This document shows, one piece after another, positions 18,980 through 31,953 of a DNA stretch of 64,000 bases (position 1 is its first letter; every line of letters starts with the position of its first letter). The notes beneath the pieces were generated by a model, which searched no databases, was not told the origin of the DNA, and was given only the letters and a program-made list of their open reading frames with translations. The stretch is taken from contig NZ_JAFEVL010000003.1 of the NCBI RefSeq assembly GCF_016901135.1, positions 372,001 to 436,000 on the forward strand. Direction: 5' to 3'. The position numbers and the translations under genes were made by a program. This DNA is from Martinezella lusitana (GTDB lineage: Bacteria > Pseudomonadota > Alphaproteobacteria > Rhizobiales > Rhizobiaceae).

Positions 18980-19705
18980 TAGTGACGATCCGAACTCGTT
19001 TTCGTCCTGGGGCGCGAGGGCAGGCAGCGGCCTGACTTCGCATATGGCGTACCGCGACACCCCGCGATCGATTGCATGGTCATGGCTGACACGCACCCGT
19101 GACGGCCACCTGTGTTTTGTAAGGAGCTTGTAGCTGTGCTGTTCACCCGGTCGACCGCTCAAAGTGTAATTTATTTTCTTAATGATGCGGTTTTCGCCGC
19201 CGATGTCAACGTGGCGAGTGTAAAATCATGCCACATCATGTAAATTATTTTCGTGATCTGGCGTTTGTGAAAACACTTTTCAGCATGAAAATCTTTCCTT
19301 GGGAGGCTTGGCGACATTCATCGGCGATATGATCTTGGATGGCAGATCTGCCATCGTCACTCGGAATTGGTGAGCGTCTTCAATATGAAGCGGGGATCGG
19401 CGTGTTCGCTTTGGTCCGCGTATTCCACGGTTGTGATTGCCTTTATTGGGCACGATTTTTCAGCCGCCGCCTCATCGCATCCGGCCGCGGATCCGTTCAT
19501 AAATGCCCGGGATCAGCCTCTATTTACATCGATGCGATGGCTGAAAATTAGTGTGAACCGATAAACGCTGGCTGCATGGGCGCCGCGACATCGGCGACGT
19601 GCCCATAGCTTCGCTTCAAAGCGAAGCAGGACCTATGGAATGGCCGGGCAATCTCTTGCAAGTTCAACGTCTGAACCAGAGCCGCTGATCTCAGTGGCCG
19701 GGTTT
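18980..19705. other. intergenic region with long direct repeats
   Basis: No convincing gene. Upstream of the M81 gene an imperfect 23-base direct repeat begins TGTAATTTATTTTC at 19165 and TGTAAATTATTTTC at 19239, 74 bases apart; the promoter and operators of the minus-strand operon are probably here. A seven-base hairpin (GCTTCGC-TTCAAA-GCGAAGC, 19608-19627) lies just after the gntR stop and may help end that transcript, although there is no T-run. Short plus-strand frames around 19340-19560 were judged not to be genes. Confidence 0.45.
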
Positions 19706-20407
19706 TCAGCCTGGCATGGCTCTGGAATAGGCGGCCAGGATAAATCGTTCCGCCTGATATAGATACTTCTCCAGCTTTTCGGCAGCACTCGCTGCCGCAC
19801 CCTCTTCAAGATGGGACAGAATGATGGCGTTCTGAGCCACGTAGGGGCCATGCAGATATTCCGGATCACGTATCAAGCCGAAAACGAGACGCAGCTCGAG
19901 CGAGATCTGCGCATAAAAGGCGGAAAGCCGAGGGCTATCCGCAAGCTCGACGATAGCGGCGTGAAAGGCAATATCCGCACTGCCGACGCTCAGCCATTCA
20001 CCGGCGTCACGATGCCGGATCGCCGCGTCGACAGCCTCGCGCATCTTGCCGACACTGGGATGGCGATGGTGCGCGCCCGCAAGCGCGGAACACTCGATAA
20101 GGCGGCGGATATGGAAAATATCGATGATCGTCGATATGCTTGGTGTGGTGACAAATACGCCGCGATTGGCTTCATGACGCAGCACGCCGTCCTTCGTCAG
20201 CAGCCGAAAGACCTCGCGCAGCGTATTGCGTGAAATCTGCAATTCTTCGCACAAGGTCGCCTCGGAAAGATGGCTGCCTGGCGACAAGGCTCCGGAGATC
20301 ACCTGATCCCTGATGCGCGCAGCAGTTACTTCCGCCACCGTCTGGCCGGCCTCCGTAACCTGTGCGCCTGGCGGCGGCTCAAGACTCGCAAGATTTGTCT
20401 GCTTCAT
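19706..20407 (-). CDS. GntR-family regulator (FCD type) between two peptide operons
   Basis: 233 residues. The winged-helix domain is at about 25-95 ('RIRDQVISGALSPGSHLSEATLCEELQISRNTLREVFRLLTKDGVLRHEANRGVFV') and an FCD effector domain follows ('DIFHIRRLIECSALAGAHH...', 'IAFHAAIVELADSPRLSAFY'). It lies between the two divergent peptide-uptake operons and is the only regulator gene there, so it probably controls one or both. The effector is unknown. Start codon and length are normal for the family. Confidence 0.88.
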   Translation of the reverse strand: MKQTNLASLEPPPGAQVTEAGQTVAEVTAARIRDQVISGALSPGSHLSEATLCEELQISRNTLREVFRLLTKDGVLRHEANRGVFVTTPSISTIIDIFHIRRLIECSALAGAHHRHPSVGKMREAVDAAIRHRDAGEWLSVGSADIAFHAAIVELADSPRLSAFYAQISLELRLVFGLIRDPEYLHGPYVAQNAIILSHLEEGAAASAAEKLEKYLYQAERFILAAYSRAMPG

Positions 20408-20723
20408 TTGGTCCCCTCGCGCTCGCAGTTGCTGGGGAGCGACCGCGAGCCTAATCCTGCGCTTTCCGTCAAGCTATGAGTCGCTTTACAAACCTGCAAG
20501 CTGATGGAAATGCGCGCGCCGTTGGATGATCTTGCATAAGCCCGCACCAAATTCCAGCTTGCAGTATGAAAATTGTTCAACAATATAGACCAGATTGTCG
20601 TTTGATGTTATCCCGTGCCCTAACAAAAATAATGGGAACGCCTCGCGGAAATGAGCATTAGACATTTGGCTTTTGAAAACGATGTCGTGGGGTTTCCACC
20701 CTTAGACGGCAGGGAGTTTTGAC
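20408..20723. other. promoter region of the second peptide operon
   Basis: About 316 bases without a gene apart from the small frame that begins at 20724. It lies between the divergent gntR and transporter genes and carries the 13-bp palindrome at 20572-20584. No clear sigma-70 promoter was assigned. Confidence 0.4.
20572..20584. promoter_or_regulatory. 13-bp palindrome, candidate GntR operator
   Basis: ATTGTT-C-AACAAT is a perfect inverted repeat around one central base. Short, AT-rich palindromes of this build are common operators of FCD-type GntR regulators. It sits about 165 bases upstream of the gntR start and 150 bases upstream of the second operon. Confidence 0.45.
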
Positions 20724-20809
20724 GTGCTGACATGCGATCTCAACGGTGGTCTCGGTGCGGGCTTCGGCGTCGCGATGCCGCAGGGCGATGTCAATGCTGA
20801 GGTGAGCGC

Positions 20810-20813
<4 letters not shown>
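20724..20813 (+). CDS. possible 29-residue leader or small protein
   Basis: A GTG at 20724 with GGGAG seven bases upstream opens 29 codons (ending '...GDVNAEVSA'). The TGA overlaps the ATG of the fused transporter ATPase by four bases (ATGA at 20810-20813). The ribosome binding site and the overlap suggest it is translated and couples translation of the transporter. The product is small, glycine-rich ('[10 protein letters not shown]') and not similar to anything recognised. It could be the tail of a lost upstream gene. Confidence 0.4.
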
Positions 20814-22636
<1,823 letters not shown>

Positions 22637-22680
22637 ACAACTTTGAGCTACAGCAACGATCTGAAGAGGAAGCAGATTCA

Positions 22681-24216
22681 ATGAAAAAGATGAAATGGGG
22701 ACTGAAAACTGCTCTGACAGCGCTTGCCTTGTCGAGCGTTGCCGTCAGCGCCGCGCCGGCGCTTGCTGCGGGCAAGATGACGGTCGCGTCACCGCAGGAT
22801 CCCGGCAGCTGGGATCCGATCGACACGTTTCTGGTCGCCTGGGCTGCCGTATCGACCAATATCTTCGACGGCCTGACCTATCGCGGCCCGGATCTCAAGC
22901 TGGTACCTGGCCTTGCCGAATCCTGGGAAGAGCTGGATCAGGGCAAGCGCATCCGCTTCAAGCTGCGCCACGATGTCAAATTCCATGACGGCGAGCCCTT
23001 CAATGCCGAAGCGGTGAAGTTCACCTTCGATCGCCTGCTCGGCGAGCAGGGCGCCAAGGGGCCGCAGCGCTCCAACTACACCGCGATCGAAAGCGTCGAC
23101 GACATCGACGACTATACTGTCGATATGAAGCTGAAGGCGCCCGATCCGGTGCTGCTGACGAAGCTTGCCGGCTATGGCGCGATGATTGTCCCGCCCAAAT
23201 ACATCAAGGAAAAGGGCGAGGACTATTTCAACCTCAACCCCGTCGGCACCGGCGCCTTCAAATTCGTCTCCTATACGCCGAAGGTGAACATCAAGCTGGA
23301 GGCCAACCCGGATTATTGGGGTGGTGCGCCGAAGATTTCCGAGCTCGAATATCGCTTCATCAGCGAACCTGCGACGGCCGTTGCCGAACTTCAGGCCGGC
23401 CGCGTTGATCTCGTCATTCCGCCGACCATCCCGATCGGCATGCTCCCAGTCATCCAGGGCGATTCCAAGCTGGAAATCGCCAGCGTTCCCGGCCCGACGG
23501 TCGATGCGCTGCGCTTCAATACCCGCGACGGCATCACGGCCGATCCGCGCGTGCGCAAGGCCATTATCATGGCCGTCGACCGGGCGACGATCGTCAAGTC
23601 GATCCTTGCGGGACAGGGAACCGAGATCGTCAGCTTCCAGAATGCTTTGTCCTTCGGCTACGATCCCGACCTGAAGCCGCTTGCCTACGATCCGGAAGGT
23701 GCCAAGAAGCTGCTGGCCGAAGCCGGCGTGAAGCCTGGCGCGGCGATCCAGATCGACATTCGCGGCAATGATGCGACCATGAACGAAGTGGCGCAGGTGG
23801 TGGCGAGCTACCTGCAGATGGTCGGCCTCACCGCCACCCTCAAGCCCTATGAGACCAATGTTCTGCTGAACGACATCATCCCGCAGGGCAAGACCGGCGC
23901 GATGTTCCAGCAGAAATGGGGCGGCTGGACCTTCGACTACGATAATACCGCCTATTCGATGTATCACTCCGGCGAAAAGTGGAATCCTTACGAAAAGGAT
24001 GCGGCGCTGGACAAGCTGTTGGAATCTCAGCGCCCGCTCACCGACCGCGCTGAGCGCGGGAAAGTCCTCAAGGACATCGGCAAATATGTAGCCGACAAAG
24101 CGCTGGAGTTGCCACTCTATAATACCAATGCGATCTATGGCGTCAGCAAGCGGGTGAAGGGCTTCGTGCCCGCACCGGACACCCGCATCAAGCTGAACGA
24201 GGTCACAGTCGAATAA
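22681..24216 (+). CDS. peptide ABC transporter substrate-binding protein (family 5, second system)
   Basis: 511 residues with a Sec signal peptide ('ALTALALSSVAVSAAPALAA', about 1-30). SBP family 5 features: 'LTYRGPDLKLVPGLAESWEE', 'RFKLRHDVKFHDGEPFNAEAVKFTFDRLL', 'NPVGTGAFKFVSYTP' and 'EYRFISEPATAVAELQAGRVDLV'. It delivers peptides or related solutes to the permease pair encoded just downstream. It differs clearly from the binding protein of the minus-strand operon, so the two systems probably take up different substrates. Confidence 0.92.
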   Translation: MKKMKWGLKTALTALALSSVAVSAAPALAAGKMTVASPQDPGSWDPIDTFLVAWAAVSTNIFDGLTYRGPDLKLVPGLAESWEELDQGKRIRFKLRHDVKFHDGEPFNAEAVKFTFDRLLGEQGAKGPQRSNYTAIESVDDIDDYTVDMKLKAPDPVLLTKLAGYGAMIVPPKYIKEKGEDYFNLNPVGTGAFKFVSYTPKVNIKLEANPDYWGGAPKISELEYRFISEPATAVAELQAGRVDLVIPPTIPIGMLPVIQGDSKLEIASVPGPTVDALRFNTRDGITADPRVRKAIIMAVDRATIVKSILAGQGTEIVSFQNALSFGYDPDLKPLAYDPEGAKKLLAEAGVKPGAAIQIDIRGNDATMNEVAQVVASYLQMVGLTATLKPYETNVLLNDIIPQGKTGAMFQQKWGGWTFDYDNTAYSMYHSGEKWNPYEKDAALDKLLESQRPLTDRAERGKVLKDIGKYVADKALELPLYNTNAIYGVSKRVKGFVPAPDTRIKLNEVTVE

Positions 24217-24280
24217 TCGCGAAGCGTGACGCCGCCGGATCAGCTGGCGGCGTCCACCCAGGAACTTTCGGGGAAAGAAC

Positions 24281-25204
24281 GTGGCCGGTTTTCTCATCAA
24301 GCGATTGCTGCAGGCGATTTTCGTCGTGATCGCCATTACGCTTCTCGTCTCATTCGCCATCCGCCTCACCGGCGACCCAGCGTTGATGATGTTTCAGGGC
24401 GGCGGCAGCATGACGGAAGACGATCTGGCGCGCATCCGCGCGGCGCTGGGAACCGACCGGCCGTTCATTGTCCAATATCTGACCTTCCTGAAGGGTCTGC
24501 TGACGCTGGATTTCGGTCGCAGCTTCACGGGCGGAACGCCCGTCTCGCGCTTGATAGCCGATGCCCTGCCCGCCACCTTGCTGCTCGCCTTCATCTCCAT
24601 GGTGATATCGATCGCGCTCTCCATCCCGCTCGGTATCAAGGCCGCGACGGCGCGCGGCAAGACCGCGGACCAGATCATCCGTGTCCTCTCGCTGCTTGGC
24701 CTGTCGTTTCCGAATTTCTGGCTGGCGCTCATGATGGTCCTGCTGTTTTCGATCACCCTCGGCTGGCTGCCGCCGAGCGGCATGGTCGGGATTTCGAGCT
24801 ATGTCATGCCGGCCGTGACCATGGCCGTCATCCTGACGGCGACGAATGTGCGGCTGGTGCGCACCGCCATGTTGGAGACGCTGCAGTCGCAATACATCAT
24901 GGTCGCGCGCGCCAAGGGCCTTAGCGAGAGCAAGGTGCTTTACAAGCATGCGCTGCGCAATTGCGCCATTCCGCTGATCACCTATTTCGGCATCCAGTTC
25001 GGCGGGTTGCTGGGCGGCATCGTCGTCATCGAGCGCGTCTTCAACTGGCCCGGCCTCGGAACACTGGCCTTCGACGCAGTTGCCGCCCGCGACTATCCGG
25101 TGCTGCAGGGCGTCATCACGGTGCTCGCCTTGTTCATTGTCGGCGTCAATCTTCTGGTCGATATCGCATACGGGCTTGTCGATCCCCGTATCCGCACGGA
25201 GTAA
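24281..25204 (+). CDS. peptide ABC transporter permease, DppB type (second system)
   Basis: 307 residues starting at a GTG with GGGGAAAG upstream. N-terminal helix 'LIKRLLQAIFVVIAITLLVSFAIRLTGDPA' and C-terminal 'LALFIVGVNLLVDIAYGLVDPRIR' are characteristic of DppB proteins; the coupling loop 'QYIMVARAKGLSESKVLYKHALRNC' contacts the ATPase. The gene is followed six bases later by the DppC-type permease. Confidence 0.92.
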   Translation: MAGFLIKRLLQAIFVVIAITLLVSFAIRLTGDPALMMFQGGGSMTEDDLARIRAALGTDRPFIVQYLTFLKGLLTLDFGRSFTGGTPVSRLIADALPATLLLAFISMVISIALSIPLGIKAATARGKTADQIIRVLSLLGLSFPNFWLALMMVLLFSITLGWLPPSGMVGISSYVMPAVTMAVILTATNVRLVRTAMLETLQSQYIMVARAKGLSESKVLYKHALRNCAIPLITYFGIQFGGLLGGIVVIERVFNWPGLGTLAFDAVAARDYPVLQGVITVLALFIVGVNLLVDIAYGLVDPRIRTE

Positions 25205-25210
25205 CCGCCC

Positions 25211-26059
25211 ATGGCCGCCACGACCTCTAGCCGTTCGCGCTTCTCCAGCTTCGAATTCATATTCGGCGCGTCGCTGACTGTTATCATCTGCCTTGCCGCT
25301 CTTTTCTCGGACGTGCTCTTTCCCGGCGGCGCGGAGAAGATCGATCTGCTGGCCCGGCTCGCCCGGCCCTTTGCCAACCTGGCCCATCCGTTCGGCACCG
25401 ATCCGCTCGGGCGCGATGTTCTTGCCCGTGTCGTCGCCGGCGGCAGAATATCCCTGCTGGTCGGTCTCACCTCCGTGATCGGCGGCGTCGTTTTCGGCGT
25501 GCTGGTGGGTCTTGCTGCCGGCTACTATCGCGGCGTCTGGGACATGATCCTCATGCGCTTCGCCGATATCCAGCTCGCCATGCCCTTCATCCTGCTGGCG
25601 ATCACCTTCATCGCCATCGTCGGCGGCAGCCTCACCAACACGATCATCCTCCTGATCGTGTCGCAGTGGGTGCAATATGCCCGGCTCGTGCGCGGTTCGG
25701 TGCTGAGCCTGCGCGAGCGCGAATTCATCCTCTCGGCACGCGCCATCGGCGTTAAGGATTGGCGCATCATCTTCCAGCACCTGCTGCCCAATCTCATCGG
25801 CCCGGTGATCGTGCTGATGACGCTGAACATCGCCAACAATATCCTCCTGGAAAGCAGCCTCACCTTCCTCGGCCTTGGTGTCGATCCGACCATCCCGAGC
25901 TGGGGCGGCATGCTAGCGGACGGACGCACCTATCTGCAGACGGCCTGGTGGGTCAGCCTTTTCCCCGGCCTTGCCATCCTGCTCACGGTGCTCGGCCTCA
26001 ATCTACTGGGTGACTGGCTGCGAGACAGCCTCGACCCGACAGGCAGAACGACAAGGTAA
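25211..26059 (+). CDS. peptide ABC transporter permease, DppC type (second system)
   Basis: 282 residues. After an N-terminal membrane helix ('FIFGASLTVIICLAALF') come 'HPFGTDPLGRDVLARVVAGGRISLLVGL' and the permease domain with coupling loop 'YARLVRGSVLSLREREFILSARAIGVKDWRIIF'. It ends 'LGLNLLGDWLRDSLDPTG', the normal DppC end. Six bases separate it from each neighbour, so it is part of the same transcript as the carboxypeptidase-like gene. Confidence 0.92.
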   Translation: MAATTSSRSRFSSFEFIFGASLTVIICLAALFSDVLFPGGAEKIDLLARLARPFANLAHPFGTDPLGRDVLARVVAGGRISLLVGLTSVIGGVVFGVLVGLAAGYYRGVWDMILMRFADIQLAMPFILLAITFIAIVGGSLTNTIILLIVSQWVQYARLVRGSVLSLREREFILSARAIGVKDWRIIFQHLLPNLIGPVIVLMTLNIANNILLESSLTFLGLGVDPTIPSWGGMLADGRTYLQTAWWVSLFPGLAILLTVLGLNLLGDWLRDSLDPTGRTTR

Positions 26060-26065
26060 GACATC

Positions 26066-27796
26066 ATGACCGTGATTTTCGAAAGAGGCTTTGAGCGCAC
26101 ACTTTCGCGGCTCGTCGCGGACGCAAAACCAGGTCAGAATATAGAGGCCTGGACCTTCGACGACCGGCAAAGCCGCCGTGAGGCGGAAATAACACTCGCC
26201 GAGAAGGGCGTGCGCGCGCGCATCCGCAGCGCCTACAAGCCGCTGCTTCATGCCTTTCTGGAAGAGATCAGTCTCGAGGGTGTCGAAGCGATCGAGATTC
26301 ACTATCCCGTACACCCCAATGCTCCGGAAAACCGCTTCCGGTTGGAGGCGTATCCGCTTGCGGCCATGGTGGGGGATCGCAAGATCGACTTTATCGCGCG
26401 AAGCGATGGCGAGTTTCACTATGACGTTCTGCTGAAAACTGCCGCCGATGGCGAGCGTCTTGTGAAGGTTCTGGTGCCCAATCGGGTGCATATCGACGCT
26501 GCGGGCGAAACGAGTGTCTCTCCGACCGGCTGGTTCATCGCGGAGGATGGTGCCGCGGGCGCGCACTTCACCACGGACTACCAAACGCTTTTCGAAGACG
26601 CCATCGAGGCGGTGACCCACCATGAGTGGGGCACGGCGGAACCTTATTTCGGGGAGCTCAATATCCGCGTCGCCCTGCCGGCCACGGATGAAGCCTTACC
26701 GGTCGGTGATGAAGTCATGAGCCTCAGGGAAGCGCTGCATGAGGATTTTTACTTCTCGCTGCTCGAATTCTTCCAGAAGAAGTCCGGCCGGCCGCTCGGC
26801 GACCGTGGGCTGAAGCCGGGTCAGATCGTTCCGGAAATCATTCAGTCCTCGGGAGATATCTCGATAAGGATCGAAACGCGGCCGCTTTCCTCGGGCTTTT
26901 CAGATGGCGCGCAACAGCAGATCGAGGCGGCTCAGGAACCCTTGGCGGCGCAACAGATCGAAACCGAGCTTGCGGCGGTCGGCGGCTTGTCATTTGAGGC
27001 TGCCACGCGCTCCCGCCGCATGGTGAGAGCACGGTACATTGAGGGCAACGACGCCGCTGTGATGATCAGCGGCGGACAGCACGCCAACGAGACCACAGGG
27101 GGCGCCGGTGCGCTGCGCGCCGCCCGGCGGCTTGCCGGACTGGAAGGCGCCCACTTCACCGTTTCTCCGCTGGAAAACCCGGACGGATATGCGCTGCACC
27201 AGCGGCTGCGCAAAGATAATCCGCGCCATATGCACCATGCCGCGCGCTATACCGCCCTGGGCGACGACCTGGAGTACCGCACGCCGGCGAATGCTAGTCC
27301 GCATCTCTACGAGAAGGAAATCCGCTTCCAGGCGGAAAGGCTCAGCGGCGCGTTGCTGCATGTCAATCTGCACGGCTACCCCTCGCATGAGTGGACGCGT
27401 CCGCTGTCCGGCTATGTGCCGCGCAACTTCGCCATGTGGACGCTGCCGAAAGGCTTTTTCCTGATTGCCCGCTATCATGCCGGTTGGGAGGTTCAAGCCG
27501 AACAGCTTCTGGATAAGGTCACCAAGCACCTCAACACCATCCCCGGGCTGCTGGACTACAACAACCGTCAAATCGCCCTCTATGAAATTCATGCCGGCGA
27601 AACGGGCTTTCGCATCATCAACGGCTTCCCGTGCCTTGCCAGTGTCGATGATCGCCATACCGTGCCGATGACGCTGATCACCGAATATCCGGACGAGACC
27701 ATTTATGGTGTGGCGTTTGTCGCCGGTCATACCGCACAGATGGAAACCGTGCTTTCGGCGTACAGCGCCTGGCAGGGGATCATGGCCGTGAGCTGA
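26066..27796 (+). CDS. M14-family carboxypeptidase-like protein with a long N-terminal domain
   Basis: 576 residues. The C-terminal half carries the M14 zinc-peptidase pattern: 'GGQHANETTGG' gives His339-x-x-Glu342, 'NPDGYALHQR' at 371-380 and 'LHVNLHGYPSHEW' with His436 as the likely third ligand; 'LITEYPDE' is a candidate for the catalytic Glu region. Residues 1-300 have no recognised family and no signal peptide, which is unusual. The protein probably works in the cytoplasm on material brought in by the peptide transporter that precedes it by six bases. Its exact specificity (carboxypeptidase, amidase or deacylase) is open. Confidence 0.78.
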   Translation: MTVIFERGFERTLSRLVADAKPGQNIEAWTFDDRQSRREAEITLAEKGVRARIRSAYKPLLHAFLEEISLEGVEAIEIHYPVHPNAPENRFRLEAYPLAAMVGDRKIDFIARSDGEFHYDVLLKTAADGERLVKVLVPNRVHIDAAGETSVSPTGWFIAEDGAAGAHFTTDYQTLFEDAIEAVTHHEWGTAEPYFGELNIRVALPATDEALPVGDEVMSLREALHEDFYFSLLEFFQKKSGRPLGDRGLKPGQIVPEIIQSSGDISIRIETRPLSSGFSDGAQQQIEAAQEPLAAQQIETELAAVGGLSFEAATRSRRMVRARYIEGNDAAVMISGGQHANETTGGAGALRAARRLAGLEGAHFTVSPLENPDGYALHQRLRKDNPRHMHHAARYTALGDDLEYRTPANASPHLYEKEIRFQAERLSGALLHVNLHGYPSHEWTRPLSGYVPRNFAMWTLPKGFFLIARYHAGWEVQAEQLLDKVTKHLNTIPGLLDYNNRQIALYEIHAGETGFRIINGFPCLASVDDRHTVPMTLITEYPDETIYGVAFVAGHTAQMETVLSAYSAWQGIMAVS

Positions 27797-27826
27797 CCAG
27801 GTGCCATGTTTACGATGAGCGGGGAT

Positions 27827-27855
27827 GGCTTTGCGCGCTCGCGCCCGCAAGAGCC
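27827..27855. terminator. hairpin between convergent genes
   Basis: GGCTTTGCG pairs with CGCAAGAGCC across a ten-base loop, with small bulges. It lies between two converging operons, where a shared terminator is expected, but no T-run follows on either strand. Confidence 0.3.
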
Positions 27856-27877
27856 ATTGCACAATTGACTAGCCGTC

Positions 27878-28980
<1,103 letters not shown>

Positions 28981-28981
<1 letters not shown>

Positions 28982-31092
28982 CAAACCCCTCCGATCCGGA
29001 TTTCGTTGGACGACAGGGCGCCTTCATGGACCAGCAGCCCGACGCCGCCATCACGGAAGGCATCAACGGATGCATCCTCTGCCGTGAGTGATACCCCATC
29101 GGCCTCGAATGTGATGCGGGCGCCCTGCGCTGTGACCTTCATCGCAATGTGCTTCTCGAATTCGGTCTTGAATTCGGTCTCGGCGAGCACCTTCGTGTCC
29201 TCGTCGCGCACCCTGACGATCTGCATCTTGCCATCGCGCGTGACGCGGGCGCCGTAGTAGCGGCGCAGCCCTTGCGCGCGCACGGCGAGACCGCCGTAAT
29301 TGCCGAGATGGATCATCACCTGGCCGGATGCCTGGTAGTCGGTCCACTGCCGCGTGCCGTGGATGATGATGCCTTCGCCGCGATTCTGCGCGATACGGAA
29401 GGCTGCCGGAAAGCGCTTGGAGAAGAAGCTTGCACCATTGACCCAGGCCATGCGCCAGAAATCGCCGTCGCCGGCCGGGCGCTTGAGCGTGAGGTTCGGT
29501 GCGCCATCCCAGCCTATATAGTCGACGATCAGCCGGCCATCGGCACGTTTGCCGGTGCCGGTCACCAGGATGCCAAGCTCGGCGATCGGCTGGCCTCCCG
29601 TGTCGGGGAGGATCCATTCGAGCAGGGCTTCGACGCCCGGTTCGATCTTCACCGGCGTGGAGTCGATGTCGCGGAGCTGGTCGTGTTCATCATAGACCCG
29701 GATGCGCAGCCGCGCCGCGACCGCGCCGCGATTGCGCGTATCACCCTTGATACGCGCCTTTACCTTCTGGCCCGAATAGACGAGCGGCGTCGCCATCAGG
29801 TCGTAGGTCCGCATATCAAGCATTTCGCGGGGCGAGAAGGTCGGGGTCGTCACGACGACAGCCTGTGACGGGCCTAGCGCCTCGTAGTCGACAGTCAGCG
29901 CGCGGCCACCTTCGAACTCGACATTGCCGACACGGACGGCACTTGCGGCATCGAGACCGCCCAATACGCGGAAGCCCTGCTGGCTGCCGGGAAGCGAGAA
30001 GTGAAACTGCGCGCCGTTCTTTGGCGCCTCAAGGGATGGGCGGCCCGCCAGCTGCAGGCCGAGATTGGCCAGAAAATAGGTCTGGCGGACGGCGTCGTTG
30101 ATGGAATTGCCGCCATCAGCCGACGAGATCAGCATCCGGTCGGCGATCGGGCCGCGAAAATCCGGACCTTCCGAAAGCCCGTCGAGCCCGTTCATGATGC
30201 CGAGCAGGCAGCCGACATTGCCGGCGTTGCAGTCGGTATCCCAGCCCGATGTGTTGACGATCATCTGCGCCTTCTGGAAGTCATCCGGCGCATAGAGCAC
30301 CGACATGATCATCAGCGCGTGATTGGGCACGACATGGCAGTTGCCAGGATATTTGTCGTAGCCGTATTTGTCCTGGATCTTCTGGCGTGTGTCGTGCCAA
30401 TCCGGGTGAGCCTTATGCCACTCCCTTATGTCGGCGATCAGCCTGGCGATCAGGCTCTCCTTGGGAATTTGCTTCAGGCCTGTATCGATCAGGTGATCGA
30501 TGTCGGAAGAACCGAACGCCTCGGCCTCCATCGCGGCCCACAGCATGGCGGCGTAGACGGATTCGCCGTCATGGCTGACCTTGCCGGCTTGTTCAGCAAG
30601 CCTGGCCGCCAGTTCCGGCTGGCTGGGCGCCACCATGGCCCAGCCGTCGATGAAGATCTGCGCCCCGATCTGTTCGGCAACAGCCTGGCCATTGGTGGCG
30701 GTCGAGCCGGAATGCGGCGCGGGCACGCCCTTCTTGAGATTGAGCCAGGCGGTGTGTTCGGTGGAATTGCCGTTGCCGCCCCACCAGAGGATCGCCCGTT
30801 CCTCAACGATGTAGTTGAGCCAGGCCTTGCCGATCTCCTCAGCCGAGAGGTCGGGCTTGATACCATAATCTTCAAGGGCGCGGATGAAGGTGAAGGTGCC
30901 GGCCACATCGTCGTCGGTCACGACAAGCGGTTGGTTCAAGCGCTCATGCACGTAATACTCGATCGGGCCGAGTTCCTCCATGATCTTCTGGTAGGTCCAT
31001 CCCTCGAAAGGACGGCCCAGATAGACGCCGATGAGTTTGCCCAGGACGCCGGCATAGACGCGTTCGAGATAGTCGTTCGGAAGTTGCATCAT
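28981..31092 (-). CDS. ADP-ribosylglycohydrolase-family enzyme in a sugar transporter operon
   Basis: 703 residues. The first 370 or so form the ADP-ribosylglycohydrolase fold: '[19 protein letters not shown]' near the start, '[10 protein letters not shown]' (about 58-67) and '[13 protein letters not shown]' (about 285-297) supply the acidic residues that bind two magnesium ions in this family. The remainder, beta-rich by appearance, resembles a sugar-binding or concanavalin-like module. Two ATGs occur at the start; the second (31089) is better spaced from GGAG. The enzyme has no signal peptide and probably hydrolyses an N- or O-glycosidic bond in a substrate imported by the flanking transporter. 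The substrate is unknown. Confidence 0.8.
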
Positions 31093-31119
31093 TCACTCCA
31101 TGTATTCGTGGAAATTCAT

Positions 31120-31953
31120 TCAACCCTTGACCGAGCCGCCAGCCATGCCCTCGATGAAGCGCTTCTGCATGAAGACGAAGAGGGCAACGACAGGCACGAC
31201 GATGATGAGGGCGGCGGCCATGATCTCGCCCCAGTCGGAGCTGTACTGGCCGGACAGCAGGTAGAAGGCGATGACGGCGGTCACGTTCTCCTGTTTCTGC
31301 AGGAACGTCGTGGCGATCAGAAACTCGTTCCAGGAATTCAGCCCGATGATCAGAGCCACGGTGAGGATGCCGGGCGAGACGATCGGCAGCATCACCCGCC
31401 AGAAGACCTGCCAGTGCGTGGCGCCGTCGACGATCGCGGCCTCCTCAAGCTCCTTGGGCACCGCGATGAAATAGGTCCTGAGCAGCATCACCGCAAAGGG
31501 GCTGTAAAGTGCTGTGTAGATCAGCGCCACGCCGAAGACGTTGTTGATGAGGCCAAGCTTGGCGAAACCGAAATAGAGCGGGAAAATGTAGAGCTGGATC
31601 GGCGCCGTCGTGGTCGCCAGCAGATAAAAGGTAAAGATCTTCCAACTTTTGATCTTGCGGCGCGCGAGCACATAGGCAGTCAGCGACGACGTCGAGCAGA
31701 CGAGCGCGATGGTCGTGCCAGACACGATCAGCGAATTGACGAAAGTCTTCGAGAATTTCGCGTGGTTCCAGGCATTGGCGAAGTTCTGCCAGCGGATGGG
31801 CTGCGGCAGGCCGAGCGGGTTCTGAACGATCTGGGCTGCCGGTTTCAGCGAATTGAGCACCAGAAGCGCGATCGGAAACAATGCGATGAAGGCGAAGAGA
31901 CCCAGAAGGATGTAGCAGATCCAGAGGGTCAGGCGGCTTTCGACAAGCCTCAT
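31120..31953 (-). CDS. sugar ABC transporter permease, MalG/UgpE type
   Basis: 277 residues with about six membrane helices ('LLGLFAFIALFPIALLVLNSL' first). The MalG-type coupling segment reads 'ELEEAAIVDGATHWQVFWRVMLPIVSPGI', with the conserved E-A-A-x-x-D-G-A. Its start overlaps the stop of the partner permease by four bases. Confidence 0.92.
   Translation of the reverse strand: MRLVESRLTLWICYILLGLFAFIALFPIALLVLNSLKPAAQIVQNPLGLPQPIRWQNFANAWNHAKFSKTFVNSLIVSGTTIALVCSTSSLTAYVLARRKIKSWKIFTFYLLATTTAPIQLYIFPLYFGFAKLGLINNVFGVALIYTALYSPFAVMLLRTYFIAVPKELEEAAIVDGATHWQVFWRVMLPIVSPGILTVALIIGLNSWNEFLIATTFLQKQENVTAVIAFYLLSGQYSSDWGEIMAAALIIVVPVVALFVFMQKRFIEGMAGGSVKG

Noticed and set aside
19339..19564. 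Two overlapping plus-strand frames between the M81 and gntR genes
   Set aside because: Short, without ribosome binding sites, and not similar to known proteins.
22789..24369. 526-codon minus-strand frame over the second binding-protein gene
   Set aside because: Its sequence (rich in Arg, His, Gly and Asp) is the mirror of a strongly supported gene with signal peptide and family motifs.
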